Source: Pedobacter ginsengisoli
GTDB lineage: Bacteria; Bacteroidota; Bacteroidia; Sphingobacteriales; Sphingobacteriaceae
Assembly (NCBI RefSeq): GCF_030244015.1
Contig: NZ_JASSYX010000004.1
Span: 558,001 to 622,000 of the forward strand
Direction: 5' to 3'
DNA: 64,000 nucleotides
This document shows, piece after piece, positions 23,510 to 32,499 of this stretch. The notes beneath the pieces were generated by a model, which saw only the letters and a list, made by a program, of their open reading frames with translations, searched no databases and was not told where the DNA came from. Each line of letters starts with the position of its first letter. Position 1 is the first letter of the stretch. A program made the position numbers and the translations under genes.

Positions 23510-26500
23510 TTAAAATCCAACATTAATACCAAAAGAGTATGTTCTTGGCAATCCAAATGACCCAAAATCAATACCACTACCTCCAGTACCACCAGAAGCA
23601 GCACTTAAACCATTAACCGATGGATCAACTCCCTTATAATTAGAAATTAACAACAAATCTGTTCCCGTAGCGAATATACTTGCTGATTTAAACACTTTAC
23701 TGGAAGCAAACAGGGTTTTAGGCAGGCTATAACTTAAGGTAACCTCTTTTAATCTCAACCAGTTGATGTCCTTTTCAATAAAATCTTTCACATTATAAAA
23801 TGTTGAATAATACGATGTGGTGATATAAGGAATTACAACAATATTGTTTGGTGTTGGATTATCAGTATTCTCCAAACCATCTCTCATTACGCCTTTAATG
23901 ATTCTGGGCTGTTCGCGATCTAAAGATAACTTAGACAAGCCGCGAGCATATAAATAAGCCTCTGTCGCATTGTAAATATCTCCGCCTTTACGAATATCTA
24001 ACAAGAAATTTAAATTGAAGTTTTTATAAGTGAGACTATTGCTGACACCAAGACCAAAATCCGGAGCGGCATCCCCCAGAGGGGTAAAGTTAGTATCCTT
24101 AATTGGCATACCATTTACCGGATTAATTAAAGTCTCGCCATTTTTGTTCCTTAAATAATCTGTCCCCGCAAGCGCGGAAACTGAATTGCCTACGAAGTAT
24201 TGCTTTCTAACGTTATCCGCCAGCCAGCTATCAGACACATAAAATGTTGTTTGACCACCCGGCAAAGATATAATCTCACCACGTTGTCTGGTCACATTAG
24301 CAGTAATACCCCACGAAAAATCCTCTTTCAATATAGGCTTACCACTAACTGTTAACTCAAAACCTCTGTTTTTAATTACTCCGCTATTGATATAAGCTAA
24401 AATTGCGCCCGTTGCATAGCTTAAACGGGGAGCAGTAATTTGTCCATCACTTTTAGTAAAATAGTAGGAGAAGTTCATCGACAATCTATTTTTCAAGAAT
24501 GACAAATCCATGCCTAAGTCTGTGGTAGTGGTAAACTCAGCCCCCAAATTAGGATTACCCAAAGTTACGTCTGTTGCAAAACCGCCACCTGTAGTTGTTT
24601 GAGCAATCAACTTTGTTTTTTTGATATAAGCAGTTCTTGCATCCTTACCGCCCTGACCCCATGAAGCTCTGAATTTACCTTCAGACAACCAAGTCATTTT
24701 TTTGAAAAGCGGCAACTCTGTAAATACAAAACTCAGAGAGGTTGCAGGATAAAAGAACCCTACATCTCCAGGGTTTAAAGTTGAAGAAAAATCCTGACGG
24801 CCGGTTAATGTCAAATACAACATCTCTGCATAACCAAGCTCAGTCTGAGCAAACACGCCCATTTTTCTTTTATAGATATCTGTGTATTGCACTCTTTGTG
24901 TAGTCGGATCTGTATTGTTCATGCTGAAAAATCCAGCTTGATAAAATCTTGTACCAAATTGTGAGGTTACCTGATCCCTATCGTCATTGATATCATAACC
25001 GACAGTTAGCCTGGGTGTAAATTTTCCAAAAGTTTTTTTAGCGTTAACGACAAATGTTCCATTATACAACACTTTATTTTCTGAAAAAGTATTCATACCA
25101 CCACCACTATATGTCGTACCAGATAGATTAGCACCATAAGCTTCAGGATGATACCCACTTAAGCCCTGCATTGTATAAATATCAACACCAGCCTTTAAGC
25201 TAATATTCAACCAATCAAGTGGCTTATAATCAACACCATAGTTACCAATGACACGGGAAACTTTATCAAAGTTAGGATTGTTCTCCATAGCCCATAATGG
25301 GTTATCTAATTCTCCGCCCAAAGTCGTACCAATTGTCCTTCTAGCTCCGGTAGCGGTATATCTATTTGTAATGTCATCAATCACTGGCCACGATAAGACA
25401 CTAAGCATAGGACTTGATGCACCTTTAAAAGTTTTATTGGTAGAAGAAGAAACCAGATTGAATGAACCATTCATGCTAAATTTAGGGCTAATTTTAGAAA
25501 CCCCGGTTAACCTGGCATTGATGCTATTGAAATCTGTTCCTTCTATTACACCCTTTTGATTAGTGTAGCTTACACTGCTTCTAACAGAAAGCGCGTCGGT
25601 ACCACCAGAAACGGAAGCATTATGTCTTTGTGTAAAGCCGGTTTGGTAAAATGCGCCTAAGTTGTCGTAACGTTTAAATCTGTCCGGGTATTTTGCGCCA
25701 AAATAGGTCCTTGTGCGAACTTCTTCATCAAAAATACCACCGGCGCCACCGCCGTATACAGTTTGAACATCCGGAAAACGATAAGCATTATCAAATTTAA
25801 ACACGTTATTATAAGCAACAGTAGCCTTACCAGCTTTAGCTTTTTTTGTGGTAATAACTACAGCGCCAGAAGCACCTTGAGTGCCATACAAAGCTGCAGC
25901 TTCCGGACCTTTTAAAATGGTAACTGATTCAATGTCTGCCGGATTGATGTCCATCCCTCTGTTGCCGTAATCATTTTGGCGATTATAAGTTCCCTGACCA
26001 ACCAAATTATACTCACTAAAAGTATTGTTAGAAATCGGCAAACCATCAATTACAAATAAAGGCTGGTTATCTCCATCAAGGGAAACTGCGCCCCTAATAA
26101 TAATTGAAGAAGATGCACCAGGCGTACCATTTGTTGGCGTTATCGTTACACCAGCAACGCGACCCTGTAATGCATTGATAAAGTTTTCGCGCTGGCTGCC
26201 TGCAATTTCTGCACCCTTTATAGTTTGGGCATCATAACCCAAAGCCCTCTTGGTCCTTTCGATACCCTGTGCGGTAACAATAACCTCGTTCAAAGCTTTA
26301 GGATCTGGATTTAAGACAATGTTGATTGTACCAGATGCACTAACTGTTTGTTCTTTGGCAGCCATACCTAAGTAAATGAACTGAAGCACATCTCCAGCAT
26401 TTGCTTTGATCATGTAAACCCCCTCAGCGTTTGTTTGCGCAGCGGTGTTAGTTCCTTTAATTTTTACAGAAGCACCTGGAATGGGCAGTCCATCTTCTGC

Positions 26501-26596
26501 AGAAGTGATTTTACCAGTTACCGTCATTTGCTGAGCCATCGCTTGGATAGTCAACAGAAACGTGCCCAAAAACAGCATGAGTAGTTTTCTTTTCAT
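23510..26596 (-). CDS. SusC/RagA TonB-linked outer membrane protein (copy 1)
   Basis: A 1028-residue TonB-dependent transporter. Signal peptide (1-21), then a carboxypeptidase-regulatory-like domain (about 24-110, VTGKITSAEDGLPIPGASVK), the TonB box/plug start EVIVTAQGI, the plug with NALQGRVAGV, IIIRGAVSLDGDNQPLFVID and GPEAAALYGTQGASGAVVIT, and a 22-strand-type beta-barrel ending in an aromatic residue (GINVGF). It imports ligands captured by SusD1 using the TonB motor. First gene of the operon, divergent from deoR across a 236-bp region with paired repeats. Confidence 0.96.
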   Translation of the reverse strand: MKRKLLMLFLGTFLLTIQAMAQQMTVTGKITSAEDGLPIPGASVKIKGTNTAAQTNAEGVYMIKANAGDVLQFIYLGMAAKEQTVSASGTINIVLNPDPKALNEVIVTAQGIERTKRALGYDAQTIKGAEIAGSQRENFINALQGRVAGVTITPTNGTPGASSSIIIRGAVSLDGDNQPLFVIDGLPISNNTFSEYNLVGQGTYNRQNDYGNRGMDINPADIESVTILKGPEAAALYGTQGASGAVVITTKKAKAGKATVAYNNVFKFDNAYRFPDVQTVYGGGAGGIFDEEVRTRTYFGAKYPDRFKRYDNLGAFYQTGFTQRHNASVSGGTDALSVRSSVSYTNQKGVIEGTDFNSINARLTGVSKISPKFSMNGSFNLVSSSTNKTFKGASSPMLSVLSWPVIDDITNRYTATGARRTIGTTLGGELDNPLWAMENNPNFDKVSRVIGNYGVDYKPLDWLNISLKAGVDIYTMQGLSGYHPEAYGANLSGTTYSGGGMNTFSENKVLYNGTFVVNAKKTFGKFTPRLTVGYDINDDRDQVTSQFGTRFYQAGFFSMNNTDPTTQRVQYTDIYKRKMGVFAQTELGYAEMLYLTLTGRQDFSSTLNPGDVGFFYPATSLSFVFTELPLFKKMTWLSEGKFRASWGQGGKDARTAYIKKTKLIAQTTTGGGFATDVTLGNPNLGAEFTTTTDLGMDLSFLKNRLSMNFSYYFTKSDGQITAPRLSYATGAILAYINSGVIKNRGFELTVSGKPILKEDFSWGITANVTRQRGEIISLPGGQTTFYVSDSWLADNVRKQYFVGNSVSALAGTDYLRNKNGETLINPVNGMPIKDTNFTPLGDAAPDFGLGVSNSLTYKNFNLNFLLDIRKGGDIYNATEAYLYARGLSKLSLDREQPRIIKGVMRDGLENTDNPTPNNIVVIPYITTSYYSTFYNVKDFIEKDINWLRLKEVTLSYSLPKTLFASSKVFKSASIFATGTDLLLISNYKGVDPSVNGLSAASGGTGGSGIDFGSFGLPRTYSFGINVGF

Positions 26597-26654
26597 AAAA
26601 GCTTGTTTTGGTTTAAGAATTTAAGTTTGTTTATAGTCCCCTTGATTTAAAAAT

Positions 26655-26671
26655 CCTGCACTTACACGCAT
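26655..26671. repeat. operator-like direct repeat, copy 1 (susC1 side)
   Basis: A 17-bp block CCTGCA-CTT-ACACGCAT, matching copy 2 at 26768-26784 in 14 of 17 bases, in direct orientation 113 bp away. It lies about 58 bp from the SusC1 start, near where its promoter should be. Confidence 0.55.
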
Positions 26672-26709
26672 AAAAATCAAAGCTTTAGTAAATATCATAA
26701 ATGTTTTCC

Positions 26710-26727
26710 ATTTATTTGCAAATAAAT
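26710..26727. promoter_or_regulatory. 18-bp perfect palindrome in the deoR/susC1 region
   Basis: ATTTATTTGCAAATAAAT reads the same on both strands. It lies midway between the two 17-bp repeats (centre 26718.5; midpoint of the repeats about 26719.5). Candidate binding site for the adjacent DeoR protein. Confidence 0.5.
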
Positions 26728-26767
26728 AGACTATTTTTATAATATTACTCAAGCAAACTTGCACAAA

Positions 26768-26784
26768 CCTGCAAAAACACGCAT
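26768..26784. repeat. operator-like direct repeat, copy 2 (deoR side)
   Basis: A 17-bp block CCTGCA-AAA-ACACGCAT. It ends 26 bp before a near-consensus -7 box (TACTTTAG, 26811-26818) and 48 bp before deoR. This fits autoregulation. Confidence 0.55.
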
Positions 26785-26832
26785 TACATTTTTTTAAATA
26801 GTTTTTTATTTACTTTAGCCAAAAATTAAACG

Positions 26833-27579
26833 ATGCTTAAAAAGGAACGCCATGATTTTGTGATGCGCCAGATCAATTTGCACAACCGGGTGCTTACTTC
26901 TGATCTTGTTCAATTGCTAAACGTCTCGGAAGACACCATCAGGCGTGACCTGCAGGAACTTTCAGACAGCAACCAATTGATCAAGGTTCACGGCGGGGCG
27001 CTCTCCAAATCTTATCAATCTTCCTTCGATGACAGCGAGGTTTATGCCAAGGATGCCAAGATCAGCATCGCCAAAAAAGCCATATCGCTTATCAAAGACG
27101 GCATGGTGGTCCTGACCGGCGGCGGAACCACCATTATAGAACTGGCCAAGCAGCTACCAGAAAATCTGCACGCCACTTTTTTCACCATCAGTCCTTTTGT
27201 GGCCATTGAACTGGCCAAATACGCTAAAATAGAAGTGATCCTCATTGGTGGCCTTTTCTCTAAAAACTCCCAGGTCACCTATGGCGGCCATGTGATCAAC
27301 CAGCTTTCAGAGATCAGCCCGGACCTTTGCCTGCTGGGAACGAGCGCGCTTCACCCTGCCGACGGACTTACCGATACCGACTGGGAGATCAACCAGCTCA
27401 AAAAAACGATGCTCAACGCATCTAAAAGAACCGCTATACTTTGCATTTCAGAAAAGCTGGACATCTCCTTGCGGCTTAAAGTAGCTACGCTGGAGAACAT
27501 TCACTACCTGGTTACCGAACTCCCGGCAGATGACCCTGCATTAGCTACCTATAAAATCAAAAACTTACAGATATTGTAA
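26833..27579 (+). CDS. DeoR/GlpR family transcriptional regulator
   Basis: A 248-residue regulator. The N-terminal winged HTH (about 5-57) has the family signature VLTSDLVQLLNVSEDTIRRD followed by LQEL and KVHGGAL. The C-terminal DeoR sensor domain (about 75-230) has VVLTGGGTTIIELAKQLP and DLCLLGTSALHPADGLTD, which bind phosphorylated sugars in relatives. Effectors in the family are usually sugar phosphates. It lies between two SusC/SusD pairs and close to anmK and nagB-like genes, so an amino-sugar phosphate effector is plausible but inferred. Its stop codon lies inside the terminator stem at 27576-27619. Confidence 0.94.
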   Translation: MLKKERHDFVMRQINLHNRVLTSDLVQLLNVSEDTIRRDLQELSDSNQLIKVHGGALSKSYQSSFDDSEVYAKDAKISIAKKAISLIKDGMVVLTGGGTTIIELAKQLPENLHATFFTISPFVAIELAKYAKIEVILIGGLFSKNSQVTYGGHVINQLSEISPDLCLLGTSALHPADGLTDTDWEINQLKKTMLNASKRTAILCISEKLDISLRLKVATLENIHYLVTELPADDPALATYKIKNLQIL

Positions 27580-27619
27580 TTTAAAAAGGGTAGCCAATGG
27601 TCTACCCTTTTTAAATTAC
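27576..27619. terminator. bidirectional terminator with perfect 18-bp stem
   Basis: GTAATTTAAAAAGGGTAG (27576-27593) and its exact complement (27602-27619) surround the 8-nt loop CCAATGGT. It lies between the convergent deoR and SusD2 genes; A/T runs on both sides serve both strands. The deoR stop TAA (27577-27579) is within the left arm. Confidence 0.85.
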
Positions 27620-27653
27620 AATCAACACTTATATCTTAAGTTCAGTCAGTCCA

Positions 27654-28952
27654 TTAAAATGCCGGATCAGCCGGAGTATTGACATTGTTGTCCCTTTCGG
27701 TAAACGGATACGGAAAGAAATTCCGCTTCCGGTCTCCATTTGGCAAGCCAAACCTTCTCATATCTTCCAGCTTTAACCCCGACAGATACAACTCAATGCT
27801 ACGGTGCTTATAGATCAACGGCAATATCTGCGCGGGAGTTAATGCACCAACTACCGGCGGCAAGCCTGCTCCAACACCAAACGGGTCTGCCGCAGGCTGC
27901 TTGGTAACCACCTTGTTCAGCTCAATCAACGCATTCACCGGATCCGGCACTGTCTGCCGGGCATAAACCTCGGCCTTGATTAAAGTAATTTCACCAGGCA
28001 AATAAACCGGTATTGAAGCGTTGGCAGCAGCGCCAAAACCTTTTAACGTTGCTCCCGTCCCAGTGGTATAAAATGGAATGCGCTGGTCATTTGCATCAGG
28101 AATATAAGTACCCGTTAATCCCAGATCTGCATTTGTTGGCTGGAATACGTTATTGGTGGAGGTAGCAATCTCAAATATTGGGTTCAACGTTTGTACGTCA
28201 AAATTGAAAGTCGATTTTTTACTCAAATCTACGTTATTGGCTGCTGTCAATGCCAGCGCATAGTTCCCTACAAAAAGTGCATATCTTGCCTTTAAAGCAT
28301 AGAGCGTATTGGCTATATCAATTCCTGCAGGGATATTCGGATTAAAACCTGTGCTAATTGGACTAGCTGTGATTACTGCCAAAGCATTATCTATGACAGC
28401 GATTGCTTTAGTAAATCCCTCAGCTCTTGTGATAAAGCCTACATTCTGCCCGATCCCGGCTGGGATCTTCTCCCAGTACTGGGACATATTGCCCAATGCC
28501 ATGGCTTTAAAAATACTGGAATAGGCAATCAAACCCGCTGCATAACCTTTGTCCGGCAAATTCGCCGCGTTGTTGATCACATTATCTGCATCAAAAATGA
28601 TCTTATTGGAATAAGACCATAAATTTCCCAGTATCGTATTTGTACCGTCCACACTATTACCCCCGGTGGTCAGCTGCAGCTCCGGGATATTTCCCGAGTT
28701 CAGTAAACGGATCTCATTCGTTACAAAACCAGTCGCGGAAATGGAATTAAAATACACCCCCGTTCTGCCGGCAGAGTAGATCCGCTGCAAACCAACAGCA
28801 ACACCCGTCAGTCCTCTGGACGAATTTAGCACGTCTTCAGACAATGCGCCATTAGGGTCCTTATATTCCTTTTTGCACGATGAAACAGTCAGGATCAGTA
28901 AGACTGATACCATGATCGCAAGCACGTAAGACTTTTCTATATAATTTTTCAT
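27654..28952 (-). CDS. SusD/RagB-like outer membrane lipoprotein (copy 2)
   Basis: A 432-residue SusD-type lipoprotein with signal peptide and lipobox (VSSC, Cys at about 26). The C-terminal part has the family pattern IYKHRSIELYLSGLKLEDMR followed by RFGLPN and FFPYPFTERDNNVN, typical of RagB/SusD (PF07980). It captures ligand at the cell surface for SusC2, whose gene ends 17 nt upstream. At 432 residues it is smaller than SusD1 and of a different subfamily, so the two systems probably take different ligands. Confidence 0.93.
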   Translation of the reverse strand: MKNYIEKSYVLAIMVSVLLILTVSSCKKEYKDPNGALSEDVLNSSRGLTGVAVGLQRIYSAGRTGVYFNSISATGFVTNEIRLLNSGNIPELQLTTGGNSVDGTNTILGNLWSYSNKIIFDADNVINNAANLPDKGYAAGLIAYSSIFKAMALGNMSQYWEKIPAGIGQNVGFITRAEGFTKAIAVIDNALAVITASPISTGFNPNIPAGIDIANTLYALKARYALFVGNYALALTAANNVDLSKKSTFNFDVQTLNPIFEIATSTNNVFQPTNADLGLTGTYIPDANDQRIPFYTTGTGATLKGFGAAANASIPVYLPGEITLIKAEVYARQTVPDPVNALIELNKVVTKQPAADPFGVGAGLPPVVGALTPAQILPLIYKHRSIELYLSGLKLEDMRRFGLPNGDRKRNFFPYPFTERDNNVNTPADPAF

Positions 28953-28969
28953 ATCTGATCTTTTTGAAA

Positions 28970-31900
28970 TTAAAACTTAACCTGAACACCTAAACTAAAG
29001 CTGCGCGGAATCGGCACCGAACCAAAGTCAATATTGCGCAGAACCGTCGATTGTCCGCCAGAGTTCAATTCAGGGTCATAACCTTTGTAGTTATCCCAGG
29101 AAACTAGATTTCTCCCGCTCAGGTTGATGGTCAGATCACTGAGGTATTTTACCTTACCGACATTATAACTGATCGAGACTTCCCTAAGCTTCACAAAAGA
29201 GCCATCATCAATCCGCCACTCCTCAGTCGCATAGACCCCTGCAACATACCCGCGCGGCAGCTGGCCCATTTGCTCCTGTTCGGCAACCTTGCCATTTCCG
29301 ACTCCCTGCCTTGTGCGCCAGTCGGCATTCCAGACATCACCTCCCTGAACAGCATCCAGCTGAATGTGAAGACCCAGCCTTTTATAAGCAAAATCGTTAA
29401 CAAATGAAAGGTTGTAGTCAGGGTTTGGATTACCCACAACTTTGCGCAGTGTGGTGCCGGTAGGCAGCCCGTTTGCATCCCTTTGAGGCGTGTAAGATGT
29501 AGCCGAGTTTTGTATCCCCCGTTCCAGCTGCGGGATTCCTGCCGCGTTGGTCAGCAGACTGCCGTCAGGATTACGTGCAAAAAACGTCCCGTAGAAAACA
29601 CCAATAGGCTGGCCATCGATGATGGCCACAGGAGCGCCGGCATTGGTAGAGATCAGCCTCAGTCCACCCACACCAATAGCCTTATTCCTGTTCCTGTTAA
29701 AAATAAACGAAGTATTCCATTTGAAATTTTCTGATGCAACAGGAGCCCCGGTCAGCATCAACTCTATTCCTTTATTTTCTAATGATCCGTTATTGTTCAG
29801 AAAATTAGAATAACCGGTAGTTGGCGCAATGACCACAGGCAGCAAAAGATCTTTTACTTTCTTGCTGTACCAGTTAAAAGTAAGACCCAGTCTGTTGCTG
29901 AAAAATGCCATGTCCGTACCCACTTCAAGCTCACGCTGACGCTCTGGTTTTACATTTTCATTGGCCAGGGTAATACTGGAAGTAAAAGCTACTTTTTGCA
30001 GAAGCGGATTAGACGCATATTCATTAAAGCGGTCATAAGCACCTATACCCGTAAGGTTTCCTGATTCTCCATAGGCAGCACGTACCTTAAACGCATTCCA
30101 CCAGCCCGATGCCCCCCAATCATTCCAGTAATCGGCGGAAGACAATACATAACTGATATTCCCTTTCAAATACTCCTGGGTGCGGTGCTTTTCACTAAAC
30201 ACAGAAGACTGGTCTACCCTCACCGCAGCGGTAACAAACAAATGATCCCTGTATTTAAAATTTTGCTGCAGATATGCACCGCTGATGGTGAACTCTGATC
30301 TTCTGTCCGCATTAGGAAGAACCGTACTCGCAGCATTCACTGTTTCAATAAACGGCGCCAGGCCACGGCCATTCAGCAAAGAATACAAATCCTTTTGGTA
30401 TTGGAATGACCCTCCGAGCTGAGTAGTAGACAGCAAGCCTTCAGCCAGTTTGGTGTCATAAGTAACATTCGCCTCATTGTTAAATAAAGTTGTGGTCGCA
30501 TTTGCTGCACTCGCATATCCATTCAATGCGGCATCCAATGTTGGTCCGCCACCATAAAATCCCGTACTGACGTTATAAGCAAAGGGCGGTATAAGCGTCG
30601 TACCATTTTGAATGCTATTGTCAACACCCATCGTGTAATCTACCGTAAGATTTTTTACAGGGTTGAGCACCAATTTTGTATTCGCGATAATGCGGTTGGT
30701 AAATTGTCTTTGCTTGATGTCTTCAATCACCGAAACAGGGTTTACCCGGCCGCGTTCCCCTACAGATTTTAAGTTCCCCAGGGCATCTCTGGTAAAGATA
30801 TCGTGAAAATTGCCGATAATGGTAACGGAATTCATGGGTGAGAAGAACGAGTTGCCATCAGGTTTCTCGTTGGCATCGCTATGTACGTAATTAAATCCTG
30901 CGGTTAACTTAGCCCAGTCATTGATCTTCTGATCGACATTAGCCCTAAAGTTATAGCGTTTAAAACTGGTATTCTTAATGATACCTTCATTAGAAAAATA
31001 ACCGGCAGAGGTATAAAACTTCGTGTTTTCGCTGCCGCCCGATACCGAGATGCTATTGTCTGTACCAGTTGCAGATTGAAAAATATAATCCTGATAGTTA
31101 TATCTGCTTACCGGCGTAGTATTGGTTAGTAATGCTGCCGGGGTACCTGAAGTCTGTATCACGTCCTGTGTAAAGGAATCAACTGACCCCCCAAACTTGA
31201 CGGGACTCTGGTTCACCTCCACCTGCTTCCGCAACTTGCTTTGTGTCAGACTAGTAGAAAAACTCACAACAGGCTTTCCACTCGAGCCCCTCTTGGTAAA
31301 AATCTGCACGACCCCTGAATTGGCTCTTGAGCCATATATGGCCGCCGCGGCGGCACCATTTAAGACCTCAATCCGTTCGATATCATTTGGATTGATGTCA
31401 ACCATTCTGTTTTGCCCAATACTGCCAACAAAATTTCCATTCTGGCCAACCGCACTGCCCGAATTGTTACCCCCGTCGTAGTTGGCCGATGTATTGGTTA
31501 CCCTTGTAGTTGAATTATTTACAATCACCCCATCAATAATATATAATGGCTCCGAAGACGAATTTATCGAACTCACCCCTCTCAATCTTACAGACATCCC
31601 GCCAGCCGGATCACCGGAATTCTGACTGATCTGGGCTCCAGGTGTTTTACCCTGCAACGAAGACAGCACATTTCCACTTGGTGCCTTCAACAGGTCATCA
31701 CCCTTTACTGAACTCACATAGCTACCCATTTGCTTGCGTGTAGTCCCCTGTGAAGTACCGGTAATGATCACCTCGTCCAGACCAATATTGTCTGTTGTAA
31801 GTTCACCATTTACAGTCACCTGCATGCTTGACCCCAATTGAATCGTTTTAGCTTGTGTCTTAAAACCAATGGAAGAAAATACCACCTGATAAGATCCTGG

Positions 31901-32140
31901 GTTTAGATTAGCAGGCAGGTTAAATTTCCCGTCTCCATTTGTCGCTACCGCGAAATTTGTGTTCTGCACTTTAACCACAACTCCCGGTATACCAATATCC
32001 GCAGCCCCCTCTGTCACACGCCCGCTTAAAATGTATTGTTTAGTTTGTGCGCTTGCGGAGCCCGCAAACAGCAGAAATAAAATGGGCACCCATAAAACAA
32101 ACCTGTTTACCGGGTGCCACTTGGCGTAAAGTATTTTCAT
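28970..32140 (-). CDS. SusC/RagA TonB-linked outer membrane protein (copy 2)
   Basis: A 1056-residue TonB-dependent transporter. Signal peptide ending near residue 32 (FAGSASAQ), then a carboxypeptidase-like domain (YILSGRVTEGAADIGIPGVV), TonB box LDEVIITGTSQG, plug with SSLQGKTPGAQISQNSGDPA, VRLRGVSSINSSSEPLYIID and NGAAAAAIYGSRANSGVVQI, and a beta-barrel ending in LGVQVKF. It imports substrate delivered by SusD2. Upstream, 228-271 nt from the start, are four 11-bp tandem repeats, and an inverted repeat TTTTGATTA/TAATCAAAA lies at 32150-32192. Confidence 0.96.
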   Translation of the reverse strand: MKILYAKWHPVNRFVLWVPILFLLFAGSASAQTKQYILSGRVTEGAADIGIPGVVVKVQNTNFAVATNGDGKFNLPANLNPGSYQVVFSSIGFKTQAKTIQLGSSMQVTVNGELTTDNIGLDEVIITGTSQGTTRKQMGSYVSSVKGDDLLKAPSGNVLSSLQGKTPGAQISQNSGDPAGGMSVRLRGVSSINSSSEPLYIIDGVIVNNSTTRVTNTSANYDGGNNSGSAVGQNGNFVGSIGQNRMVDINPNDIERIEVLNGAAAAAIYGSRANSGVVQIFTKRGSSGKPVVSFSTSLTQSKLRKQVEVNQSPVKFGGSVDSFTQDVIQTSGTPAALLTNTTPVSRYNYQDYIFQSATGTDNSISVSGGSENTKFYTSAGYFSNEGIIKNTSFKRYNFRANVDQKINDWAKLTAGFNYVHSDANEKPDGNSFFSPMNSVTIIGNFHDIFTRDALGNLKSVGERGRVNPVSVIEDIKQRQFTNRIIANTKLVLNPVKNLTVDYTMGVDNSIQNGTTLIPPFAYNVSTGFYGGGPTLDAALNGYASAANATTTLFNNEANVTYDTKLAEGLLSTTQLGGSFQYQKDLYSLLNGRGLAPFIETVNAASTVLPNADRRSEFTISGAYLQQNFKYRDHLFVTAAVRVDQSSVFSEKHRTQEYLKGNISYVLSSADYWNDWGASGWWNAFKVRAAYGESGNLTGIGAYDRFNEYASNPLLQKVAFTSSITLANENVKPERQRELEVGTDMAFFSNRLGLTFNWYSKKVKDLLLPVVIAPTTGYSNFLNNNGSLENKGIELMLTGAPVASENFKWNTSFIFNRNRNKAIGVGGLRLISTNAGAPVAIIDGQPIGVFYGTFFARNPDGSLLTNAAGIPQLERGIQNSATSYTPQRDANGLPTGTTLRKVVGNPNPDYNLSFVNDFAYKRLGLHIQLDAVQGGDVWNADWRTRQGVGNGKVAEQEQMGQLPRGYVAGVYATEEWRIDDGSFVKLREVSISYNVGKVKYLSDLTINLSGRNLVSWDNYKGYDPELNSGGQSTVLRNIDFGSVPIPRSFSLGVQVKF

Positions 32141-32499
32141 ATGTTAAGGTTTTGATTACTTAAATATACTTTTTTGCGAGATATAATCAAAAGGGCTATT
32201 GCGAGACTCGACTACAGTATTTAAAGAAACTTATTCTGCTATTCTTTCGTTATTTAATGCAAAGCTTCCTGCTCCTCTCCTTTACATTTCCTGTACAAGG
32301 ATTGCAACGTTGACACATCTGGAGTATGTTAAAATTATATCGTAATTATATACTAATTATATCAACGACCCTGTTATCACCCTGTTAAGACCCTGTTACT
32401 ACCCTGTAAGAATATTGTTGATCCAAAGCCCAACTGCCAGCAATCCATAGCAGTCTGCCCACTGCAATTGGCAGATGCTCAGATTATCTTCATTAAATA
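32141..32499. other. SusC2 upstream region (359 nt without a gene)
   Basis: It holds an inverted repeat TTTTGATTA (32150-32158) / TAATCAAAA (32184-32192) close to the SusC2 start and a block of four 11-bp direct repeats at 32368-32411. No perfect TAnnTTTG box is seen on the minus strand; the best is TAAGTTTC (32233-32226). No open frame worth calling. Confidence 0.5.
32368..32411. repeat. four 11-bp tandem repeats (ACCCTGTTAnn)
   Basis: ACCCTGTTATC, ACCCTGTTAAG, ACCCTGTTACT and ACCCTGTAAGA follow each other without gaps. The period of 11 bp is about one helical turn, and the core CTGTTA resembles the half-sites (CTGTCAT-type, 11-bp period) used by PhoB/OmpR family regulators. Probably a regulator array for SusC2 expression. 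Confidence 0.65.

Noticed and set aside
32361..32412. CRISPR-like array at the tandem repeats
   Set aside because: Repeats are 11 bp without spacers and there are no cas genes; better explained as a regulator array or minisatellite.
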